A stretch of DNA of 64,000 bases from positions 4,278,501 to 4,342,500 of the forward strand of contig NZ_PGEP01000001.1 of NCBI RefSeq assembly GCF_002797445.1, written 5' to 3'. Below, piece by piece: positions 19,528 to 28,244 of the stretch; the stretch's first letter is position 1; each line of letters opens with the position of its first letter. The notes under the pieces were generated by a model, which was not told the origin of the DNA, made no database searches, and was given only the letters and a program-made list of their open reading frames with translations. Source of the stretch: Acidovorax sp. 69 (GTDB taxonomy: Bacteria; Pseudomonadota; Gammaproteobacteria; Burkholderiales; Burkholderiaceae_C). The translations under genes and the position numbers were made by a program.

Positions 19528-20286
19528 TCAGTGCCCCCCACCCGCGCCGCTGGCGACGACCATGCCGGGGATGCGCGCACGTTTTTCGATGAACGCCATG
19601 ATGCGGTTGATGGCAAAGGCCGAGACCACGTAGAGCCCCGTCACCGCCAGGTACACCTCAATGCCACGCGAAGTTTCTTCCTGTGCCTGCATGGCAAACA
19701 TGGTGAGTTCTGCCACCGACACGGCAAAGGCCACGGAGGAATTCTTGAAGATGTTCATCGTCTCGCTGGTCAGTGGCGGGATGATGATGCGAAACGCCAT
19801 GGGCAGCAGCACATAGCGGTAGGTCTGGAACGTGGTGAAGCCCACCGCCAGACCAGCATAACGCTGGCCGCGCGGCAGAGCCTGGATGCCCGATCGCACC
19901 TGCTCGGCGATACGTGCCGAGGTAAAAAAGCCCAGCGCCAGCACCACCAGCGCAAAACCTGGAACGCCCCTGAGCACGGGGAACAGGCTAGGCAGGACGT
20001 GGTACCAAAGAAAGATCTGGACCAATAGCGGAATATTGCGAAACAGCTCGACCCAGGCATTGCCCAGGCGCACGATCATCGGTCGATCCTGCAAGGTACG
20101 CAGCGTGCCAATGAAAGAACCCAACACAAGCGCCAGCACCAGGGCCAGCAACGAAACAGACACCGTCCAGCCCCAGGCCGACAGTATCCAGTCCAGGTAC
20201 GTGATATCGCCGCCTTTGCCAAAGCAGCCTTGCACGACTTCCCTGTCCATGGTGTCCTGGCAGAACACCTGCCAATCCCAACTCAT
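19528..20286 (-). CDS. gltJ: Glutamate/aspartate ABC transporter permease GltJ
   Basis: A 252-residue permease of the same family as the next gene. The N-terminal part includes the family-typical WDWQVFCQDT and GWTVSVSLLALVLALVLGSFIGTLRT; the EAA loop is GQRYAGLAVGFTTFQTYRYVLLPMA. It is separated from the binding-protein gene gltI by about 110 bp containing an intrinsic terminator, so it is probably expressed below gltI. Confidence 0.95.
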   Translation of the reverse strand: MSWDWQVFCQDTMDREVVQGCFGKGGDITYLDWILSAWGWTVSVSLLALVLALVLGSFIGTLRTLQDRPMIVRLGNAWVELFRNIPLLVQIFLWYHVLPSLFPVLRGVPGFALVVLALGFFTSARIAEQVRSGIQALPRGQRYAGLAVGFTTFQTYRYVLLPMAFRIIIPPLTSETMNIFKNSSVAFAVSVAELTMFAMQAQEETSRGIEVYLAVTGLYVVSAFAINRIMAFIEKRARIPGMVVASGAGGGH

Positions 20287-20344
20287 AGGAGCACCCCTTT
20301 AATTCTTGGTATTACCGTTGGAGGCAACCCTTTGCCAGTCCAAC

Positions 20345-20379
20345 AAAAAAGCCCCTTCAAACCATTTGGCCGAAGGGGC
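20345..20379 (-). terminator. Intrinsic terminator between gltI and gltJ
   Basis: On the minus strand GCCCCTTC and GAAGGGGC form an eight-base perfect stem around a 13-base loop, followed by TTTTTTG. Lying inside the operon, it should lower expression of the permease and ATPase genes relative to the abundant binding protein. Confidence 0.85.
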
Positions 20380-20395
20380 ACCAGCGTTCAGAAGA

Positions 20396-21295
20396 TCACT
20401 TCTTTGCGTAGTCTTCCATGGGCTTGTCGTTCGGAGTTGCCCAAGCCGCCTTGGTGGCATCCGACATCGGCAGGCCAATCTTGGTGTTGGTAGGTGGCAC
20501 AGGTTGCATGAACCACTTGTCGTACAGCTTGGCCAACGAGCCATCAGCGATCTGGCGCTTGATGGAATCGTCTACCGCCTTCTTGAAGGCCGTGTCATCC
20601 TTGCGCAGCATGCAAGCAATGGGTTCCACCGACAGAACTTCGCCCACGACCTTGTAGTCGGCGGGGTTCTTGGACTTGGAGATGTTGGCCGCCAGGATGG
20701 AGCCGTCCATCACAAACGCGTCCGCACGGCCCGTTTCCAGCATCAGGAAGCTGTCTGCGTGGTCCTTGCCGAAGACTTCCTTGAAGTCGATGCCACCGGC
20801 GCGCTCATGTTTGCGCAGCGTTTGCACCGAGGTGGTGCCTGTGGTGGTAGCCACGGTCTTGCCATTCAGATCCTTGATGGACGTGATGCCAGAGCTGGCC
20901 TTGACGGCAGTGCGCACTTCTTCCACGTAGGTGGTCACGGCAAAAGCCACGTCCTTTTGGCGGGTGGCATTGTTCGTGGTGGAGCCACACTCCAGGTCCA
21001 CGGTGCCATTGGTCACCAGGGGAATACGGTTTTGCGAGGTCACGGGCTGGTACTTGATCTCCAGCTTGGCCAGGCCCAGTTGCTTCTGGATGTCGTGCAG
21101 GACGACTTCACCCATCTCGGTGTGGAAGCCCACAAACTTGCCGTTGCCCAGGGTGTAGGAAAGACCCGAAGACTCGCGCACACCCAGCGTCACGCTGCCC
21201 GATGCCTTGATCTTGGCCAATGTGTCTGTGGCCTGAGCGAAAGCGCTACCAGCAGCCAGTGCGGTCACGGCAACCGCGAGCAAATGTTTCTTCAT
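20396..21295 (-). CDS. gltI: Glutamate/aspartate periplasmic binding protein GltI
   Basis: A 299-residue periplasmic solute-binding protein. The start at 21295 gives a signal peptide (MKKHLLAVAVTALAAGSAFA) and is preceded by AGGAGAT. Bacterial SBP family 3 features follow: VTLGVRESSGLSYTLGNGKFVGFHTEM, the ligand-site region LECGSTTNN, and GRADAFVMDGSILAA. The C-terminal LYDKWFMQPVPP is typical of GltI. It delivers glutamate or aspartate to GltJK-GltL. An imperfect hairpin and a C/T-rich tract lie in its leader. Confidence 0.95.
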   Translation of the reverse strand: MKKHLLAVAVTALAAGSAFAQATDTLAKIKASGSVTLGVRESSGLSYTLGNGKFVGFHTEMGEVVLHDIQKQLGLAKLEIKYQPVTSQNRIPLVTNGTVDLECGSTTNNATRQKDVAFAVTTYVEEVRTAVKASSGITSIKDLNGKTVATTTGTTSVQTLRKHERAGGIDFKEVFGKDHADSFLMLETGRADAFVMDGSILAANISKSKNPADYKVVGEVLSVEPIACMLRKDDTAFKKAVDDSIKRQIADGSLAKLYDKWFMQPVPPTNTKIGLPMSDATKAAWATPNDKPMEDYAKK

Positions 21296-21338
21296 AGGGA
21301 TCTCCTTGTGTTGAAAACAGAAAAAAGGGGGGATTCTA

Positions 21339-21380
21339 GAGACTGGCAGCCGTCGGCAATGCCGACAGGCCCGGTTCTCT
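21339..21380. other. Hairpin in the gltI leader
   Basis: GTCGGC-AAT-GCCGAC forms a perfect inner stem; TAGAGAC and GTTCTCTA extend it imperfectly. On the minus strand a CCCCCCTTTTTT tract follows about ten bases later, before the gltI ribosome binding site. It could terminate transcripts from the upstream binding-protein gene or act as a leader structure. Confidence 0.45.
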
Positions 21381-21414
21381 AAAAAAGGGGGGGGCAGGCA
21401 ACCGAGGATAGTGG

Positions 21415-22311
21415 TCAGAACGGGACCTGGTCTGTAGGGTATTTCCAGAAGTCGCGCAACAGATAACTGACCGGAAGATTCAGCACCGTGTTGTTGGGCG
21501 GGATCGGCTTTGAAAACCACTTCTCGTAGATCGGGTAAATGTCTCGGCTGGTGATGAGCCGGCGCATCTCTTCATCCACCAGCTTCTTGAAATCAGGGTC
21601 GTTCTTGGACAACATGATGGCAAGGGGTTCGGTGGTCATGAACCGTCCCACCACCTTGAGCGCCTTGGGATCGGGCCGACCGGCAGCCAGCCCGTACAGC
21701 AGCACATCGTCCATCACGAAGGCGTCGGCTTCGCCTTTTTCGACCATTTCCACTGCTTTGGCATGGTCGAGCGCCTCGACGATGGTGATGCCCATCAGGC
21801 GCTCGCGATTGGCCTGGTCGGCCGCTTTCAGCGGCGTTGTACCTTTGGTAGAAACCAGCTTCTTGCCGTTGAGGTCTTCCACGCGGTCGATAGGGCTGGC
21901 GGCCTTCACCAGCAGGCGCGCGCCGGTGATGAAGTGAGGGATGGTGAACGCCACTTTCTGGCGCCGCTCGGCATTGTTGGTGGTAGATCCACACTCCATG
22001 TCAGCCTTGCCCTGCTCGATCACGGCAATGCGATTGGCAGGTGTTACCGGCACCAACTCAACCTCCATGTCTTTCTTGCCCGTCTTCTTGCGCACCAGCT
22101 CTGCCATGCGCAGGCAGAGGTCCATGGCGTAGCCAACAGGTTTGCCCGACTGGCTGTCAATGTAGGAGAAAGGTACTGACGACTCTCGGTATGCGATGAC
22201 CAGTTTGCCACCTGCGCCCACACGCTCCAGCACACCCGCTTGCACCGACGCGCCCGCAGCACAGCACAGGGCGGCGAAGCCCCAGGCAAATCCCCAATGC
22301 TGAACTTTCAT
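21415..22311 (-). CDS. Second amino acid ABC transporter binding protein (GltI paralogue)
   Basis: A 298-residue SBP family 3 protein with a signal peptide ending near ASVQA. It resembles the neighbouring GltI along its length: IAYRESSVPFSYIDSQSGKPVGY, then MECGSTTNNAERR and GEADAFVMDDVLLYG, and a C-terminal YEKWFSKPIPPNNT. It sits 119 bp upstream of gltI in the same orientation and has no permease of its own, so it may feed the same GltJKL complex with another ligand. The two proteins are clearly diverged, so this is not a recent duplication. Confidence 0.9.
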   Translation of the reverse strand: MKVQHWGFAWGFAALCCAAGASVQAGVLERVGAGGKLVIAYRESSVPFSYIDSQSGKPVGYAMDLCLRMAELVRKKTGKKDMEVELVPVTPANRIAVIEQGKADMECGSTTNNAERRQKVAFTIPHFITGARLLVKAASPIDRVEDLNGKKLVSTKGTTPLKAADQANRERLMGITIVEALDHAKAVEMVEKGEADAFVMDDVLLYGLAAGRPDPKALKVVGRFMTTEPLAIMLSKNDPDFKKLVDEEMRRLITSRDIYPIYEKWFSKPIPPNNTVLNLPVSYLLRDFWKYPTDQVPF

Positions 22312-22491
22312 GCGGAGCCTTACTGAGTGAATGGACCGGAATTGCAATCTTCGTGCCACCGTTGAACCTGTTCAGGCACACGCTGCTGTCTCCCGATCCG
22401 GCGATGGCGCAGACTGTACGTGTCGTTACCGTGAAATTCCAATGCCGTTTGCGGGCACAACTATGCAAACTGTTTATGTCCGTATTTACCC

Positions 22492-23424
22492 TTAGCATGA
22501 CGCCGCTTGGGCTTGCAGGTAGGTCCACAGCGCCTGCGCTGTTCCCTTGGGCGCATCTTTGCCGTTCGGCTTCTCGCGGTACGCACGCACATCCATGGTC
22601 ATCTGCAGCCCCTCCGCCTCGGAGGGCGCGGCGCTGACCAGACGGCGTGCCCGCAGCTCTTTCTTCACGGCGCTGTGCGGCAAAAAGGCCACGCCATGGC
22701 CTTCGAGCGCCATCGCCTTGAGGCCTTCGGCCATGTCGGTCTCGTACACACGCTCCAGGTGGATCGGGGTGTCCGACTGCTTGAGGATCAGTTCCGTCAC
22801 CCGCCCAAGGTACGCGCCCGGTGCATAACCCAGATAAGGCAATGGCTGCCCCGCACGCCCTGGCAGCCGGTACACCGGCTGGCCATCTGTGTCCGCCTTG
22901 CTGTAAGGCGACAGGATCTCCTGCCCCAGGCTGACCATCTCATAGCGATCAGCATCCAGCTGAAAAGGTTGCGACGGATGGTGGTAGGCAATCAGCAGAT
23001 CGCATCCTCCCTCCACCAGGCGCATCACGGCGTCGTGCACGTTCAGGGCGATGAGCCGACTCTTGAACGGGCCGAACTTGTCGTGCAGGCTCGACACCCA
23101 GGCGGGGAAAAACGTGAACGCCAGCGTGTGCGGCACCGCAAACTCGATCATGTCCTTGCTGGCGCTGGTGTGCGCGCGCAGCATGGCGCGGGTATTTTGC
23201 AGCGCCTGCAGCATCTCCAGGGCCTGGTCGTACAGCGTCTTGCCGGCGGGCGTGAGGCGCGTGGGGTAGGAGCTGCGGTCCACCAGATCGGTGCCTGCCC
23301 AGGCTTCCAGCGCCTGGATGCGCCGCGAAAAGGCGGGCTGGGTCACATGCCGCAGCTGGGCAGACCGGCTGAAGCTGCGCGTTTCCGCAAGACTGACAAA
23401 ATCTTCAAGCCACTTGGTTTCCAT
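22492..23424 (-). CDS. LysR family transcriptional regulator (HypT/YjiE-like)
   Basis: A 310-residue LysR-type regulator. The N-terminal helix-turn-helix is at about residues 5-60 (METKWLEDFVSLAETRSFSRSAQLRHVTQPAFSRRIQALE broken by family variation). The opening ETKWL and QPAFSRRI resemble E. coli HypT (YjiE), a regulator linked to hypochlorite stress; that similarity is by recollection, and the ligand here is unknown. The C-terminal domain shows the usual periplasmic-binding-like fold, with LEGHGVAFLPHSAVKKEL. It lies divergently 347 bp from the TRAP transporter genes and 180 bp upstream of the second amino acid binding-protein gene, so either could be its target. Confidence 0.9.
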   Translation of the reverse strand: METKWLEDFVSLAETRSFSRSAQLRHVTQPAFSRRIQALEAWAGTDLVDRSSYPTRLTPAGKTLYDQALEMLQALQNTRAMLRAHTSASKDMIEFAVPHTLAFTFFPAWVSSLHDKFGPFKSRLIALNVHDAVMRLVEGGCDLLIAYHHPSQPFQLDADRYEMVSLGQEILSPYSKADTDGQPVYRLPGRAGQPLPYLGYAPGAYLGRVTELILKQSDTPIHLERVYETDMAEGLKAMALEGHGVAFLPHSAVKKELRARRLVSAAPSEAEGLQMTMDVRAYREKPNGKDAPKGTAQALWTYLQAQAASC

Positions 23425-23771
23425 CGACGCATTATCCGCTTGCGTTTGGTTGCGTTTCACGGCAGGGCTTTGCTGCAACGCAGCACCCTCGTATCACAGA
23501 AAGCCTGCGCAATGTCTTGCCATAGTGCCTGCAAGGCAGCCCATCAGCGCCGCCCGGTGCGCGCAACAAGCCGGGCAGGTGGTCGGTGCAACGGGAAGAC
23601 CAGCGCGTAGAAACATGCATGCGCCCTGGCATCGATATGCACACGCATTACCAAAGCGATAATCGTGCACAGCGCCCACTACGCGCTGGCCTTCCACAGC
23701 CCCAGGTGCACAACGCCGCCGGGCAGCGAGATCTGCATTTGCCATGTTTGTTCTTCTGACCCCCCGCGTCC
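23425..23771. other. Divergent intergenic region, lysR to dctQ
   Basis: This 347-base stretch should hold the promoters of the LysR gene and the TRAP operon. I found no convincing open reading frame, repeat or clear T-N11-A site in it that I could defend by eye. Confidence 0.5.
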
Positions 23772-24317
23772 ATGTCCACCTCCTTCCCCGAAGGGCGCCA
23801 ACCTGCGCCCAAGACCGAAACCCCCACCGTTGACGAACCCCGATCACTGCGCCTCGAAGACTGGTTGATCGTTCTGACGATGGCGGCCCTCGCGCTCATC
23901 ACGTTCGTGAACGTGCTCGTGCGGTACTTCACCGACGCATCCTTCGCCTGGACTGAGGAAATCTCCGTTTTCCTCATGATCGTTCTGGCCATGGTGGGCG
24001 GCTCGGCCGCCGTGGCCCGCCAACTGCATATCCGCATCGAGTTCTATGCCGATGGCGGCTCCGAGCGCAGGCGCCAGGCGCTGGCCCAGTTTGGCGCGCT
24101 CATGGTGGCCCTGCTTTTTGCATTGATCACGGTGCTCAGCGTGCGCGTTGTCTGGGATGACTACCGATTTGAAGAAACCTCCCCCGGCATCGGCGTGCCG
24201 CAGTGGTGGTATTCCGTCTGGCTGCCCATCCTGTGCGGGCTGACCACGGCCCGCGCGTTGCAGTTGCTCGCCCGGCTGCGGCGCGCGCCGGCCGCGCCCC
24301 AAGGGGCTCGCGCATGA
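23772..24317 (+). CDS. dctQ: TRAP transporter small permease (DctQ type)
   Basis: A 181-residue membrane protein with four hydrophobic segments, the small permease of a tripartite ATP-independent periplasmic transporter. The typical WTEEISVFLMIVLAMVGGSAAVARQLHIRIEF is present around residues 60-95. Its stop overlaps the start of the large permease gene as ATGA. Substrates of such systems are organic acids; nothing here fixes which one. Confidence 0.93.
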   Translation: MSTSFPEGRQPAPKTETPTVDEPRSLRLEDWLIVLTMAALALITFVNVLVRYFTDASFAWTEEISVFLMIVLAMVGGSAAVARQLHIRIEFYADGGSERRRQALAQFGALMVALLFALITVLSVRVVWDDYRFEETSPGIGVPQWWYSVWLPILCGLTTARALQLLARLRRAPAAPQGARA

Positions 24318-25612
24318 TCGCCACGCTGCTGTTCGTCGCCTTTCTTGGCATGATGTTCTTGGGCGTGCCGATTGGCGCCGCCCTGGGGCTGGCGGGCGCC
24401 ACCGCCATTGCGCTGGCCAATGCCGATGCATCCTGGTTCGGGCTGCTGGCCGTGCCGCAAAACTTCTACGCGGGCCTGGGCAAGTACCCCCTGCTGGCCA
24501 TTCCGATGTTCGTGCTGGTGGGGTCGATCTTCGACCGCTCTGGCGTCGCGCTGCGACTGGTGAACTTTGCCGTTTCCATCGTAGGGCGCGGGCCCGGCAT
24601 GCTGCCGCTGGTAGCGATTGCCGTGGCCATGTTCCTGGGCGGCATCTCGGGCTCGGGCCCCGCTACCGCAGCGGCGGTGGGGGGCGTGATGATCGCGGCC
24701 ATGGCGCGCGCTGGGTACCCTGCCGCCTACTCGGCGAGTGTGGTCGCGGGCGCAGCGGCCACCGACATCCTCATCCCGCCCTCGGTGGCCTTCATCGTGT
24801 ATTCGGTGCTGGTGCCGGGCGCCTCGGTGCCTGCGTTGTTTGCCGCGGGCATGTTCCCCGGCATCCTGGCGGGCCTTGCGTTGATTGTGCCGGCCGTATG
24901 GCTGGCCCGCCGCCACAAGATGGGCGCCGCAGAGGCCGACATGCCCCGCCCCCCGTTCTGGCGCAGCCTGCGCGAGGCATCGTGGGGGCTGGCCGCGCCG
25001 GTGGTGATTCTGGGTGGCATGCGCGCCGGCTGGTTCACGCCCACTGAAGCGGCAGTGGTGGCTGTGTTCTACGGCCTGTTTGTGGGCATGTGCATCCACC
25101 GCACGATCCGTGTGCGCGACCTTTTCAGCATCCTGCGCGAGGCGGGCGAACTGTCAGCGGTGATCCTCGTGGTGGTGTCGCTGGCGGGCATCTTTGCGTT
25201 TTCGCTGTCCACCCTGGGGGTGATCGACCCCGTCACCCGCGCCATCGTGCAGTCGGGGCTGAGCGAGCAAGGTGTGCTCGGCGCACTGATTGTCATGCTG
25301 CTGATCGCAGGCATGTTCCTCGACGGCATCTCCATCTTCCTGATCTTTGTGCCCCTGCTCATGCCCATCATGCAGCACTACCAGTGGGACGTGGTGTGGT
25401 TCGGCGTGGTGCTCACCCTCACGGTGGCCATCGGCCAGTTCACCCCGCCCATGGCCGTGAACCTGATGGTGTCCAGCAAGATTGCCGGTGTGCGCATGGA
25501 GCAAACCACCCGCTGGGTCATCTGGCTGGTGCTCGCCATGACGCTGGCGATGCTGCTGGTCGTCGTGTTCCCGTCGATTGCGCTCTGGTTGCCACAGCAA
25601 CTGGGCTACTGA
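24314..25612 (+). CDS. dctM: TRAP transporter large permease (DctM type)
   Basis: A 432-residue inner membrane protein with about 12 hydrophobic segments. DctM signatures include MFLGVPIGAALGLAGATAI near the N-terminus, VAMFLGGISGSGPATAAAVG, the PPSVAFIVYSVL region and FTPPMAVNLMVSSKIAG near the C-terminus. It forms the sodium-coupled translocation subunit with DctQ. The start overlaps the dctQ stop by four bases. Confidence 0.95.
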   Translation: MIATLLFVAFLGMMFLGVPIGAALGLAGATAIALANADASWFGLLAVPQNFYAGLGKYPLLAIPMFVLVGSIFDRSGVALRLVNFAVSIVGRGPGMLPLVAIAVAMFLGGISGSGPATAAAVGGVMIAAMARAGYPAAYSASVVAGAAATDILIPPSVAFIVYSVLVPGASVPALFAAGMFPGILAGLALIVPAVWLARRHKMGAAEADMPRPPFWRSLREASWGLAAPVVILGGMRAGWFTPTEAAVVAVFYGLFVGMCIHRTIRVRDLFSILREAGELSAVILVVVSLAGIFAFSLSTLGVIDPVTRAIVQSGLSEQGVLGALIVMLLIAGMFLDGISIFLIFVPLLMPIMQHYQWDVVWFGVVLTLTVAIGQFTPPMAVNLMVSSKIAGVRMEQTTRWVIWLVLAMTLAMLLVVVFPSIALWLPQQLGY

Positions 25613-25644
25613 TTTTCCCCATCCATCCAACAAGGAGACAACCC

Positions 25645-26679
25645 ATGAAACTGCGCACCTTCCTCACCTCTGCCGTGGCTGCCGCGGCCGCCCTGGCCTT
25701 CACCGCCCCCGCCGCCATCGCGCAGACCGCGTACAAGAGCGAGTACCGCATGTCGCTGGTGCTGGGCCCCGCGTTCCCTTGGGGCAAAGGCGGCGAGCTG
25801 TGGGCCAACAAGGTGCGCGAGCGCACCCAAGGCCGCATCAACATCAAGCTGTACCCCGGCGTCTCGCTGATCCAGGGCGACCAGACGCGCGAGTTCTCCG
25901 CGCTGCGCCAGGGCGTGATCGACATGGCCGTGGGCTCCACCATCAACTGGTCGCCCCAGGTCAAGCAGCTCAATATGTTCTCGCTGCCCTTCCTGTTTCC
26001 TGACTACGCAGCGGTGGACGCTGTGACGCAGGGTGACGTGGGCAAGCAGATCTTCGCCACGCTGGACAAGGCCGGTGTCATGCCCCTGGCCTGGGGTGAG
26101 AACGGCTACCGCGAAATCTCCAACTCCAAGCTGGCGATCAAGACCCCTGCAGACCTGAAGGGCCTGAAGATCCGCGTGGTGGGCTCGCCCCTGTTCCTGG
26201 ACACCTTCACTGCCCTGGGCGCCAACCCCACGCAGATGAGCTGGGCCGATGCACAGCCCGCCTTTGCCAGCGGCGCCGTGGACGGCCAGGAGAACCCGCT
26301 GTCGATCTTCACCGCCGCCAAGCTGCACAGCGTGGCGCAAAAACACATCACGCTGTGGGGCTACGTGAACGACCCACTGGTCTTTGTGGTGAACAAGGAC
26401 ATCTGGAACAGCTGGACCCCGGCCGACCGCGAGATCGTCAAGCAAGCTGCCATCGACGCCGGAAAGGAAGAAATCGCCATCGCCCGCAAAGGCGTGATCG
26501 AGGCCGACAAGCCGCTGCTCAAGGACATCGGCGCGCTGGGTGTGACCGTGACCCAGCTCAGCCCCGCAGAGCGCGCTGCCTTTGTGAAGGCCACGCGCCC
26601 CGTGTACGACAAGTGGAAGGGCCAGATCGGCGCGGACCTGGTGACGTCGGCCGAGAAAGCGATTGCAGCGCGCAAGTAA
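25645..26679 (+). CDS. dctP: TRAP transporter periplasmic binding protein (DctP type)
   Basis: A 344-residue extracytoplasmic receptor with a signal peptide ending near AAIAQ. It contains the DctP-family ligand region: PADLKGLKIRVVGSPLFLDTFTALGANPTQMSW, in which the arginine usually clamps the substrate carboxylate, and GAVDGQENPLSIF. AAGGAGA precedes the ATG at 25645. The gene order Q-M-P is a normal TRAP operon. A strong intrinsic terminator follows. Confidence 0.95.
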   Translation: MKLRTFLTSAVAAAAALAFTAPAAIAQTAYKSEYRMSLVLGPAFPWGKGGELWANKVRERTQGRINIKLYPGVSLIQGDQTREFSALRQGVIDMAVGSTINWSPQVKQLNMFSLPFLFPDYAAVDAVTQGDVGKQIFATLDKAGVMPLAWGENGYREISNSKLAIKTPADLKGLKIRVVGSPLFLDTFTALGANPTQMSWADAQPAFASGAVDGQENPLSIFTAAKLHSVAQKHITLWGYVNDPLVFVVNKDIWNSWTPADREIVKQAAIDAGKEEIAIARKGVIEADKPLLKDIGALGVTVTQLSPAERAAFVKATRPVYDKWKGQIGADLVTSAEKAIAARK

Positions 26680-26733
26680 GTCGAGTTCTGGGGCCACCGG
26701 GCGCGCCCAGTGCGCACCCGCCCCCCGCTCACT

Positions 26734-26756
26734 GCCCCGCCACGGCGGGGCTTTTT
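26734..26756 (+). terminator. Intrinsic terminator of the TRAP operon
   Basis: GCCCCGCC-AC-GGCGGGGC is followed by TTTTT, 55 bp after the dctP stop. Confidence 0.9.
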
Positions 26757-26867
26757 CATGGGCGCTGCGGAGTCACGCGCGCCGGGCCCACACCATGCTC
26801 ACACCTCAATTGCCACAAAATAGATAGCAACAGAGGTATGCAACACCGGCGCAAGCAGTCGATTTCG

Positions 26868-27197
26868 CTAAGAACTCTCTGGAACGGGGTGCTTGACCGC
26901 GTTCTTGCGCAGCTTGTGCTCCACCGCCTCGGCCAGGTCCACGCCCGCATGGTCGGCCAGTTGCAGCAGGTACAGCAGCACATCGGCCACTTCGTCGGCA
27001 ATGGGCTCCTTGAGCGCCGGGTTGTCGCGCACCGCCAGCGACTGCTCGGGCGTCATCCACTGGAAGATCTCGGCCAGCTCGGCCGCCTCCACCATCAGGG
27101 CCATGGACAGGTTCTTGGGGGTGTGGAACGGCTGCCACTGCCGCTCGGCCGCAAACGCGCGCAACCGGGCCTGCAGCCCATGCAAATCAACCGGCAT
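26868..27197 (-). CDS. MazG-like nucleotide pyrophosphohydrolase
   Basis: A 109-residue all-alpha NTP pyrophosphohydrolase of the RS21-C6/dCTPase type. The metal-binding signature is present as EAAELAEIFQW (about residues 37-47) followed by DEVADVLLYLLQLAD (about 68-82). Such enzymes remove non-canonical or excess dNTPs, commonly dCTP derivatives. It stands alone between the TRAP terminator and the hydroxyacid dehydrogenase gene; its promoter region holds a copy of the AGCTAT element. Confidence 0.92.
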   Translation of the reverse strand: MPVDLHGLQARLRAFAAERQWQPFHTPKNLSMALMVEAAELAEIFQWMTPEQSLAVRDNPALKEPIADEVADVLLYLLQLADHAGVDLAEAVEHKLRKNAVKHPVPESS

Positions 27198-27200
27198 TCA

Positions 27201-27258
27201 TTGCTCCTGATTCAATAGCTGTCAGCGCTTATTCATATTGCGCTAGCAGCCAATACGG
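27201..27258. repeat. AGCTAT-type hairpin element, copy 3
   Basis: CAATAGCTGTCAGCGCTTAT is followed by TCATATTGCGCTAGCAGCCA. TAGCTG and AGCGC pair with GCGCT and CAGCCA, giving a clear imperfect hairpin. It lies between the hydroxyacid dehydrogenase stop and the MazG-like start, both on the minus strand. Confidence 0.7.
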
Positions 27259-27269
27259 CACAAATTCAT

Positions 27270-28202
27270 TCACACCGGCGTAACGGGCGCCTCGCCCGCC
27301 AAGTGGCGCCGGGCGTTTTCCATGAAACGGTCCACCGAGGCCTGCACCGCTTCGGGCGACCAGCCTGCTACATGGGGCGTCAGCACCACGTTGTCCAGGT
27401 CCAGCAGCGCGGCCGGGGGGGCGGGCTCGCTCTCATACACATCCAGCCCCGCCGCCGCAAGGCGGCCTTCGCGCAGGGCGGCGGCCAGGGCTACCGTGTC
27501 GATCACGCTGCCGCGTGCGATGTTGACGACCACGCCGCGCGCACCCAGCGCGTTCAGCACCTCAGCGTTGACCAGATGTTTGGTGCCCGCACCACCGGGC
27601 GTGGCGACCACCAGAAAATCGGCCCATTCGGCCAGCGCCTTCACATCGCCAAAGTAACGGTAAGGCACATCGGTGCGTGCGCTGCGGTTGTGGTACCCCA
27701 CCTCGATCTCGAAGCCCAGCGCGCGCTGCGCGATCTTCTTGCCGATGGTACCGAGGCCCATGATGCCCAGCCGCTTGTGCGACAGGTTGGGCGGCAGCGG
27801 CAGCGCAGTGCGCCAGATGCCCGCGCGTGTGGCCTTGTCCAGCGACACGATGCGGCGCTGCGCCGCGATCAGCAGGCCCCAGGTGTGGTCGGCCACACAG
27901 TCGTCGTTGGTGCCCGCGCCCGTGGCCACCACAATGCCGCGCGCCTTGGCGTGATCCACCGCCACGTTCTCGTAACCTGCGCCCAAGGCACAAATGAGCG
28001 TGAGCGCAGGCAATGCGTCGATCTGCACGGGGCTCAGGCCCACGGCACCGATAGTGAGCACCACCCGCACGCGCCTGCCGTGCTGCGAAATGGCCGCAGC
28101 GGCCTGGGACGCATCGGGGGCGTAGATCACCTCAAAGGTCTGGGCCATCTGGGCGATGTGCTCGTCAGACAGGAACATGAGGGCAAGCAGAACTGGCTTC
28201 AT
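27270..28202 (-). CDS. D-2-hydroxyacid dehydrogenase (glyoxylate/hydroxypyruvate reductase-like)
   Basis: A 310-residue NAD(P)-dependent dehydrogenase. The Rossmann motif is LGIMGLGTIGKKIAQRALGF (about residues 145-164). Catalytic positions are visible: Arg in VVNIARGSVIDT, Glu in LDVYESEPAP and His in VVLTPHVAGWS. The family reduces 2-oxoacids such as glyoxylate or hydroxypyruvate; the exact substrate is not determinable. It is about 40 bp downstream of the ABC exporter gene on the same strand. Confidence 0.92.
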   Translation of the reverse strand: MKPVLLALMFLSDEHIAQMAQTFEVIYAPDASQAAAAISQHGRRVRVVLTIGAVGLSPVQIDALPALTLICALGAGYENVAVDHAKARGIVVATGAGTNDDCVADHTWGLLIAAQRRIVSLDKATRAGIWRTALPLPPNLSHKRLGIMGLGTIGKKIAQRALGFEIEVGYHNRSARTDVPYRYFGDVKALAEWADFLVVATPGGAGTKHLVNAEVLNALGARGVVVNIARGSVIDTVALAAALREGRLAAAGLDVYESEPAPPAALLDLDNVVLTPHVAGWSPEAVQASVDRFMENARRHLAGEAPVTPV

Positions 28203-28244
28203 GGGTCAAATATCGCGAAAAATTGAGAGAAATGAGGGAGCGAC

